From positions 1-11,371 of the forward strand of contig JAZDLO010000123.1 of the NCBI GenBank assembly GCA_043801935.1: a stretch of 11,371 bases of DNA. The letters run 5' to 3'. Both the position numbers and the translations under genes were made by a program. The stretch comes from JAZDLO01 sp043801935. GTDB taxonomy: Bacteria > Actinomycetota > Thermoleophilia > RBG-16-64-13. The notes below the pieces were generated by a model, which was not told the DNA's origin, did no database searches, and saw only the letters and a program-made list of their open reading frames with translations. Shown piece by piece: positions 6,256 to 11,371 of this stretch; position 1 is the first letter of the stretch; every line of letters begins with the position of its first letter.

Positions 6256-7563
6256 CTATGAATGGTATTCGGCGTTGATAGTGATGTATTCGTGGCCCAT
6301 GTCGGCGAAGAACAGTTCCGTGGAGACCGCTCCGAGCCCCAGATCCAAACGGATGTCGATCTCGGGCTGCTTCATGGCGGCGCTCATCTGCGCCTGATCG
6401 GCCGCAGACACCGCACGGGCTGTTCCGCCATCTACTACGGTCACCCCACACAGTCGGAGACAGGCCTCGGGCAGGGATCGGCCGGCCATGGCGGCTCCCG
6501 CTGAACTTATGATCCGGCCCCAGTTCGGATCGCCTCCGTGCATGGCCGTCTTGACCAAGGGAGAGCCGGCGATGGCCCGGGCCACGGTGACCGCATCCCT
6601 CTCGGTCTCCGCTCCCAGCACGTTCAGCCGCATTATCTTGGTCGCCCCCTCCCCGTCGGCGACCATCATGAGGGCGACCCGCAGGAGCATGGCTTCGAGA
6701 GCATCGCCGAGCAGGGCCAGGTCGCGTGCTTCCGGGCGCACCCCTGAAGCGCCGCTGGACAGGAAGAAGACCGAGTCGTTGGTGCTCATCTCACCGTCGA
6801 CCGTCACGCGATTGAACGAGCGGGTCACAGCCTTGCCCAACAGGGACTGCATCTCTTCGGGGGCCAACACCGCGTCGGTGGTCGCCACGCACAACATGGT
6901 CGCCATTGCCGGGGAGATCATCCCCGCGCCCTTGGCGCATACGCCTAGGCGAACGGCCCCGCCGGCCGTATCGACCTCCAAGGCGCACATCTTCGGAAAG
7001 CGGTCGGTGGTCATGATGCTGCGATTGAACTCGGGACCACCGCTTGGATCGATCGCGGCCGCGGCCTTGGTCACACCGGCTGCCATAATGGCGGCATCGA
7101 GTTGTACTCCGATGATGCCCGTCGACCCCACGGCCACCGCCGAGGGCTTCACGCCGAGGGCTTTCGCACAGGCGGTCTGCATCGCCCGGGCCACCGCGAG
7201 CCCGGGGGCGCCCGTGCACGCATTGGCATTCGCGCTGTTCATGGTCACGGCGACGAGGTGACTCAGGTCGCACTCCGTCCCATTGAGAACGATCGGGGCG
7301 GCAGCGAAGGCATTGGTGGTGAACACGGCGGCGGAGGCAGCCCGCGCGCGCCATTTCGGCTCGACCGCGAGCACGCCCACATCCAGATCTCCGCTGCTCT
7401 TCAGGCCGGTCACCACGCCGCCGGCCAGGAACCCGTCCGGGAAGGTAGCACCTGGAGAACCTTCGGCAGGCTCCACCAGGCGCGCGGCATCCGGCACCCT
7501 GAAGAAACGGGAATCATGCGGGGCGATGACCACCGGGTGATTCGGTCCGCCGACGCCGCTCAT
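6256..7563 (-). CDS. argJ: Glutamate N-acetyltransferase / ornithine acetyltransferase
   Basis: ArgJ moves the acetyl group from N-acetylornithine to glutamate, recycling it; bifunctional members also use acetyl-CoA. The protein is a self-cleaving Ntn-type enzyme. The cleavage site lies in KGAGMISPAMATMLC (211-225), with Thr222 as the new N-terminal nucleophile and the cut before it. STGIIG (147-152) is upstream in the alpha chain. GGDPNWGRI and the C-terminal ITINAEYHS lie in the beta chain. The ATG at 7563 overlaps the argC stop by 4 nt and has GAGGAGG close upstream, so this start is well supported. It leaves about 35 residues before FPDGFLAGGV, where most ArgJ proteins begin within a few residues. 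Whether this ArgJ is mono- or bifunctional cannot be told from sequence; no argA is present in the window. Confidence 0.97.
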   Translation of the reverse strand: MSGVGGPNHPVVIAPHDSRFFRVPDAARLVEPAEGSPGATFPDGFLAGGVVTGLKSSGDLDVGVLAVEPKWRARAASAAVFTTNAFAAAPIVLNGTECDLSHLVAVTMNSANANACTGAPGLAVARAMQTACAKALGVKPSAVAVGSTGIIGVQLDAAIMAAGVTKAAAAIDPSGGPEFNRSIMTTDRFPKMCALEVDTAGGAVRLGVCAKGAGMISPAMATMLCVATTDAVLAPEEMQSLLGKAVTRSFNRVTVDGEMSTNDSVFFLSSGASGVRPEARDLALLGDALEAMLLRVALMMVADGEGATKIMRLNVLGAETERDAVTVARAIAGSPLVKTAMHGGDPNWGRIISSAGAAMAGRSLPEACLRLCGVTVVDGGTARAVSAADQAQMSAAMKQPEIDIRLDLGLGAVSTELFFADMGHEYITINAEYHS

Positions 7564-8573
7564 ACTTTCCTCCTCAATCCCGCGTCCTCAGCGAGCCCGA
7601 ACATGCAGTTCATGTTCTGGACCGCCTGCCCGGACGCGCCTTTGACGAGATTGTCGATGACGGTAAAGACCTTGACCACTCCGGCGGCCGCATCCTCGCG
7701 CACGGTGAGGCAGCAGAGATTCGTGTGCGTCACCTCGGCCAGACTGGGCACGTGCCCACTTACCTCGACGAAGGGCTCGCCCGCGTAGAAGGCTTGATAC
7801 TTCTTCAACCACGAATCGTTCCCGGCTAGGCCGGCGCGCGGGCGGAAGTACATGGTCGTGAGGATCCCCCGGTCCACCGGCAGCAGATGGGGGGTGAAGG
7901 ACACAGGCAACGGACGGCCGGCGGCCGCGGTCAACTCCTGCACCATTTCCGGGGTATGCCGGTGCCCGACCTCACTGTAGGCGCGGAAGTTGTCGTTGAC
8001 CGCACAGAAATGAGTCTTCTCCGAGGGGGAACGCCCCGCCCCCGACACTCCTGACTTCGCATCGACCATCACTCCGCCGTCATCGACGTCGCCGGCGACG
8101 GGCAACAATCCCAAGAGCATCCCGGTGGGATAGCAGCCCGGGTTGGCCACCAACCGCGCCTCGGCTGCTTCGGACCGATAGACCTCGGGCAGGCCGAACA
8201 CCGCTTCCTCGACCAGGTCGGGCCGCGGATGCACGAAGTCATACCACTCGCTGTAGGCCCGGGGATCCTTTAGCCGGAAGTCGGCGCTGAGATCGACGAC
8301 GCGAAGACCCGCATCGATCAGTTCAGCCACCGCCACGTGGGCTTCACCGTGCGGATAGCAGACGAACACGACATCCGAGCCGGCCACGGCGTCAAGCGTA
8401 TACCGGTCGTAGCGTCCCTCGACCCGTAGATGCGGGAAGACCTCGGCCACACTTCGGCCCACATATGACTTGGAGGTCAGAACACGCAGACGCACATCCG
8501 GATGCTCGGCCAGGATGTCGGTGAGAACGGCTCCGGCATAGCCGGTCGCCCCTACTATGCTCGCTAAGATCAC
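7560..8573 (-). CDS. argC: N-acetyl-gamma-glutamyl-phosphate reductase
   Basis: This enzyme reduces N-acetylglutamyl-5-phosphate to the semialdehyde with NADPH, in the cytosol. The Rossmann loop GATGYAG is at residues 8-14. The catalytic cysteine is Cys147 in ANPGCYPTG (143-151), with KSGVSGAGR at 173-181, GHRHTPEM at 203-210 and FTPHLLPVDRGI at 227-238. At 337 residues it is of normal length for the long-chain class. The start is GTG at 8573, with AAAGGTGA 4 nt upstream; no in-frame ATG fits. It is the first gene of the arg operon: the promoter and tandem ARG boxes lie about 30-65 bp upstream. Its stop overlaps the argJ start by 4 nt. Confidence 0.98.
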   Translation of the reverse strand: MILASIVGATGYAGAVLTDILAEHPDVRLRVLTSKSYVGRSVAEVFPHLRVEGRYDRYTLDAVAGSDVVFVCYPHGEAHVAVAELIDAGLRVVDLSADFRLKDPRAYSEWYDFVHPRPDLVEEAVFGLPEVYRSEAAEARLVANPGCYPTGMLLGLLPVAGDVDDGGVMVDAKSGVSGAGRSPSEKTHFCAVNDNFRAYSEVGHRHTPEMVQELTAAAGRPLPVSFTPHLLPVDRGILTTMYFRPRAGLAGNDSWLKKYQAFYAGEPFVEVSGHVPSLAEVTHTNLCCLTVREDAAAGVVKVFTVIDNLVKGASGQAVQNMNCMFGLAEDAGLRRKV

Positions 8574-8600
8574 CCGCTCACCTTTCGGTCGCCGCCGAAG

Positions 8601-8618
8601 AGTGCATGATTATACACA
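8601..8618 (-). promoter_or_regulatory. ARG box 1 (ArgR operator, promoter-proximal)
   Basis: The core at 8603-8616 reads TGCATGATTATACA on the plus strand. It fits the palindromic ArgR half-site pattern TGNAT-N4-ATNCA at all ten specified positions. It contains the TATAAT hexamer of the argC promoter, so bound ArgR would block RNA polymerase. Identification is by consensus recalled from E. coli and Gram-positive ARG boxes plus the presence of argR in the operon. Confidence 0.8.
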
Positions 8619-8640
8619 AATTTGCAATATCATGCGTCAA
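8609..8640 (-). promoter_or_regulatory. Sigma70-type promoter of the arg operon
   Basis: On the minus strand TTGACG (8640-8635) is followed after 20 bp by a perfect TATAAT (8614-8609). Transcription would start near 8602, leaving a leader of about 30 nt with the argC ribosome site. The -10 is convincing. The 20-bp spacer is longer than the preferred 17, so the functional -35 may differ. Both elements are covered by ARG boxes. Confidence 0.65.
8621..8638 (-). promoter_or_regulatory. ARG box 2 (ArgR operator, promoter-distal)
   Basis: The core at 8623-8636 reads TGCAATATCATGCG on the plus strand and matches 8 of 10 specified positions of TGNAT-N4-ATNCA. Its 18-bp site is 2 bp from ARG box 1, with centres 20 bp apart. 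Tandem boxes separated by 2-3 bp are the classical arrangement for an ArgR hexamer. It covers most of the proposed -35 hexamer and part of the spacer. Confidence 0.7.
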
Positions 8641-8645
8641 GGGCG

Positions 8646-8666
8646 TGGGGGCGAACTGTGCCCCCA
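8646..8666 (-). terminator. Small GC hairpin between pheT and argC, possible weak terminator
   Basis: A perfect 7-bp stem (TGGGGGC with GCCCCCA) encloses a 7-nt loop, about 100 nt after the pheT stop and just upstream of the arg promoter. No U-tract follows. It could help separate the pheST transcript from the arg operon, but a chance hairpin in GC-rich DNA is equally possible. I see nothing else specific in the remaining GC-rich stretch 8667-8761. Confidence 0.2.
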
Positions 8667-8761
8667 TCCCCCCAGCACGGCCGAGCGCGGAAGTCGCCGC
8701 CTCGGGGTCGCTGCGTCCGAGCCGGGTGCGCGGTCTCGGTGCCCGGGCCGCCGACTCCGGG

Positions 8762-11182
8762 TCAGGCGCGCAACTCGGCACCCAGGCTTGCTCCGACCTG
8801 CCGTAGCATGCCGGCGCGGACCTCGTTCACCTCGGCGTCGCTGAGCGTGCGGTCCGATGCTCGGAAGCTCAGGCGCAGAGCCAGACTCTTCTTGCCCGGC
8901 GGCACCTGCGCCCCCTCGTAGACATCGAAGACCCACATATCCTCCAAGAGCTCCCCGCCCGCCATGCGCAGGGCCTCCATGACCGCGGCCGCCGGCACCT
9001 GCGCGTCCATGACCAGCGCGAGATCCTGCTCCACCGCGGGGTAGCCGAGCAGATCGCGGAACATGGGCACCGCGACGGAGGCGTCGATAAGAGCATCGAG
9101 ATCGAGCTCGGCAGCCACAACAGGGGCGCGCAGATCGTACGCCTGGATTACAAGCGGGTGGACCTCACCGAGCCACCCGACGTGCCGGCCGCCGGCGTCG
9201 TGGACGGCCGCACCTTTTCCCGGGTGGAGGAAGCGGTCGTCGCTCGGCCCGTAGTCCAACCTGCACCCCAGTCCGGCAGCCAGCCGCTCGATCAGCCCCT
9301 TGATGAGGTAGTAGTCGACGGTCACACCGGAACGCAGCCAGGAATCACCGTCCCATTCACCGGCGATGAGGATGCCCACCTGCGTCTTCTCTTCCGGGAG
9401 GATCCCCTCCGAGGGTCGGAACACCCGCCCCACCTCGAATATGTGCACCCGCTCCTCGCGAACGGCGAGGTTCTTGCGCACCGCGTCCAGCAGTGCGGGC
9501 AGGAGCATGGTCCACATGAACGCCTGGTCGCTGCTCAGCGGGTTGGCGATCTTCACGTCCATCCGCCGTCGGTCCTCGGGAGCAAGGCGGAGGCGGTCGT
9601 ACCACTTGTCGTCACCGAAGCTATACGTGATCACCTGGGAGAGGCCGGCCCCCGCGAGCAGATCTTCGATGTGTCGTCTCTGCGCCTGCGACCTGTCAAG
9701 GCCTCCCTTCCCGGCCCGCCGCGCAGGCAGAGTGGACGGTATCTGGTCCAGACCATGGACACGGGCGACCTCCTCGATCAGGTCGATCTCCCGTTCAAGG
9801 TCGGCCCGGAAGCCCGGGACCGTCACCAAGAAGTCTTCGCCGCATTCGCTTACGTTGCAGCCCAGCCGAGCCAAGATGGCCGTGATCTGGGCGGCCGGAA
9901 CAGCGGCGCCCAGCACGTGCTCGACGCGGCCCGGGCGGAGCTTCACAACCTTCTCGGCGCTCAGAGGAGACCGCACGTCGATCGTACCGACGGATACCGT
10001 ACCGCCGCAGATATCGACGAGAAGATGACAGGCCGCGTCCAAGGCGAGCGGGATCAGACCCGGGTCGAGGCCTTTCTCATAGCGCGTGGACGCCTCGGAA
10101 CGGAGGCCCAGGGCGCCCGACGTGCGCATGATGGAGGGACCGGCGAAGTTGGCTCCTTCCAAAAGGATGTCGGTCGTGCTGTCGGTAACTTCGCTGTCGA
10201 GCCCGCCCATGATGCCGGCCACCACCGAGGCCCGGTCGGCGTCCGCGATGACGAGCATGTCCTCCGTCAGCACCCGGGCTTCGTTGTCAAGGGTGGTTAT
10301 CGTCTCACCTGGATGGGCCCGACGCACGATGATGCGCCCTCCCCGTACCGTGCACAGATCGAAGGCGTGCAGCGGCTGCCCCAGCGACCACAGAACGTAG
10401 TTGGTGACGTCGACCACATTGCTTATGGGCCGCATCCCCGCGTGGCAGATGCAGGCCTTCAGCCACAGGGGCGATTCGGCAATCGTCACACCACGGATGA
10501 CGCGGGCCGTGTAACGGGGGCAAAGATCCGGATCGTGCACCTCGATCGCGATATCCTGATCGATCGGCCGGTCGCCCCAGGGATGCGAGAAGCCGATGTC
10601 CTCGTCGAAAGAGACCTCGGTGATGGCGGCGATCTCGCGCGCCAGTCCGCGGATCGATAGGCAATCGGGCCGGTTGGGCGTCACCTCCACTTCCAGCACC
10701 CAGTCGGTCAGCGCGAAGTGGTCGATGAGCAACTCCCCGGCTTCCCACGCATCGGGCAGGACCATGATCCCCGGACTCTTGGCGGCAAGCCCCAACTCTG
10801 CCTCCGACAGGATCATCCCCGCCGACTGGACCCCGCGCAGTTTGGCATCACGGATGCGGGTGCCGTCGGGCATGACCCCTCCGGGAAGAACGACGGCCAC
10901 CGTTTGCCCGGTCGCCACGTTGGGGGCACCGCACACGATAGTGCGGGCTTCACCTTCGCCCACGTCAACCGAGCAGACCGAAAGCTTGTCGGCGTCTAGG
11001 TGCCGCCGGCAGTCCAGCACTTTGCCCACTACGAAACGCTCGAGGTTCTCCTCGTCCCCCGGCACTCCCACCTCGCTCACGCGCTCGACCTCGGTACCGG
11101 TGAGGGCGAGCCGGGACGACAACTCCTCCACGGTTATCTCGATAGGCACATACTCACGTAGCCAGGATAAGGGGGCTTTCAT
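8762..11182 (-). CDS. pheT: Phenylalanine--tRNA ligase beta subunit
   Basis: This is the large subunit of the cytosolic (alpha-beta)2 phenylalanyl-tRNA synthetase, which charges tRNA-Phe. Domains in order are an EMAPII/OB-type tRNA-binding domain (about 40-150; HLDADKLSVCSVDVGEG at 61-77, IVCGAPNV at 82-89) and the B3/B4 editing domain (about 210-390; LRSEASTRYEKGLDP at 360-374). Next come B5 (about 405-480; DLEREIDLIEEVARVHGLD at 461-479), the catalytic-like core (about 490-690; NPLSSDQ at 547-553), and a C-terminal FDX-ACB anticodon-binding domain (about 710-805; PAVEQDLALVMD, KKSLALRLSF). At 806 residues it is complete and of the standard bacterial length. The ATG at 11182 is 11 nt after the pheS stop, with GGAG about 7 nt upstream. 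Confidence 0.98.
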   Translation of the reverse strand: MKAPLSWLREYVPIEITVEELSSRLALTGTEVERVSEVGVPGDEENLERFVVGKVLDCRRHLDADKLSVCSVDVGEGEARTIVCGAPNVATGQTVAVVLPGGVMPDGTRIRDAKLRGVQSAGMILSEAELGLAAKSPGIMVLPDAWEAGELLIDHFALTDWVLEVEVTPNRPDCLSIRGLAREIAAITEVSFDEDIGFSHPWGDRPIDQDIAIEVHDPDLCPRYTARVIRGVTIAESPLWLKACICHAGMRPISNVVDVTNYVLWSLGQPLHAFDLCTVRGGRIIVRRAHPGETITTLDNEARVLTEDMLVIADADRASVVAGIMGGLDSEVTDSTTDILLEGANFAGPSIMRTSGALGLRSEASTRYEKGLDPGLIPLALDAACHLLVDICGGTVSVGTIDVRSPLSAEKVVKLRPGRVEHVLGAAVPAAQITAILARLGCNVSECGEDFLVTVPGFRADLEREIDLIEEVARVHGLDQIPSTLPARRAGKGGLDRSQAQRRHIEDLLAGAGLSQVITYSFGDDKWYDRLRLAPEDRRRMDVKIANPLSSDQAFMWTMLLPALLDAVRKNLAVREERVHIFEVGRVFRPSEGILPEEKTQVGILIAGEWDGDSWLRSGVTVDYYLIKGLIERLAAGLGCRLDYGPSDDRFLHPGKGAAVHDAGGRHVGWLGEVHPLVIQAYDLRAPVVAAELDLDALIDASVAVPMFRDLLGYPAVEQDLALVMDAQVPAAAVMEALRMAGGELLEDMWVFDVYEGAQVPPGKKSLALRLSFRASDRTLSDAEVNEVRAGMLRQVGASLGAELRA

Positions 11183-11193
11183 AGCGTCTCCGG

Positions 11194-11371
11194 TCAGAAC
11201 TGGCGCAGGAAGCGCAGGTCGTTCTCAAAAAAAAGGCGCAGGTCGTTCACTCCGTGCTTTAGCATGGCGATCCGTTCTATGCCCATGCCGAAGGCGAAGC
11301 CGGAATAGACCTCGGGATCGTAATCGACAAAGCCGAACACGTTCGGATCGACCATACCGGCTCCTAGTATC
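11194..11371 (-). CDS. pheS: Phenylalanine--tRNA ligase alpha subunit, C-terminal 58 residues
   Basis: Only the 3' end of the gene is inside the window. It encodes ILGAGMVDPNVF, then FAFGMGIERIAMLKHG (class II synthetase motif 3, with the ATP-binding arginine) and ends RLFFENDLRFLRQF, a typical PheS C-terminus. The catalytic alpha subunit pairs with the pheT product, which follows 11 nt later. The end contains an 8-T run flanked by a 13-bp direct repeat, but the frame is intact. Confidence 0.97.
   Translation of the reverse strand, partial: ILGAGMVDPNVFGFVDYDPEVYSGFAFGMGIERIAMLKHGVNDLRLFFENDLRFLRQF

Noticed and set aside
8574..8602. Attenuator or riboswitch in the argC leader
   Set aside because: The predicted leader is only about 30 nt, too short for a riboswitch, and shows no alternative hairpins; control is better explained by the ARG boxes.
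8578..8781. A 67-codon minus-strand frame in the pheT-argC gap, considered as a leader peptide
   Set aside because: It starts inside pheT, runs through the promoter and ARG boxes, and would not be on the argC transcript; no ribosome site or coding signal.
9158..10660. A 500-codon open frame on the plus strand opposite pheT
   Set aside because: It lies antisense to an unambiguous pheT, has low-complexity GC-driven composition and no recognisable domain; long antisense frames are common opposite GC-rich genes.
1..11371. An undescribed defence, mobile or secretion system
   Set aside because: Every stretch is accounted for by housekeeping genes with recognisable motifs; there are no repeats, integrase, transposase or unusual-composition islands beyond the promoter.

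Overview
This is a compact, GC-rich bacterial chromosome segment in which every convincing gene lies on the minus strand, so the reading order runs from high to low coordinates. It holds the end of pheS, all of pheT, an arginine biosynthesis operon (argC-argJ-argB-argF-argR-argG-argH), a 3-methyladenine-type DNA glycosylase gene, and the N-terminal half of a NIF3-like protein cut by the left edge. The order pheS-pheT-argCJB(D)F-argR-argGH, with a DNA glycosylase after argH, is the one known from Actinomycetota; Mycobacterium tuberculosis has pheST-argCJBDFRGH with mpg further on. A high-GC actinobacterium, perhaps a deep-branching or environmental one, is therefore the best guess, but this rests on synteny and base composition alone. 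I see no mobile element, CRISPR array, rRNA, tRNA or sign of recent transfer.

Region by region (minus-strand order): 11371-11194 is the pheS C-terminus; 11182-8762 is pheT, 11 nt after it. The 188-bp gap 8761-8574 is the only sizeable intergenic space. Its pheT-distal part is AT-rich and carries a sigma70-type promoter overlaid by two tandem ARG boxes, the expected ArgR operator. From 8573 to 1315 the seven arg genes are packed with 4-nt overlaps or gaps of 5-11 nt, so one co-regulated transcript is likely. Directly at the argH stop there is a long GC-rich hairpin. Then come mpg (1255-569) and, 2 nt later, the NIF3-like gene (566 to beyond position 1).

Function: ArgJ (acetyl recycling), ArgB (kinase with an N-terminal helix as in arginine-inhibited enzymes) and ArgC take glutamate toward acetylglutamate semialdehyde. 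ArgF, ArgG and ArgH convert ornithine to citrulline, argininosuccinate and arginine. ArgR is made from inside the operon it should repress. The aminotransferase ArgD, normally between argB and argF in this gene order, is missing here and must be supplied from elsewhere. Apart from that omission and some fine-scale details (operator layout, non-ATG starts, hairpin, a variant ArgH motif), the window is housekeeping DNA. I did not find a previously undescribed system.
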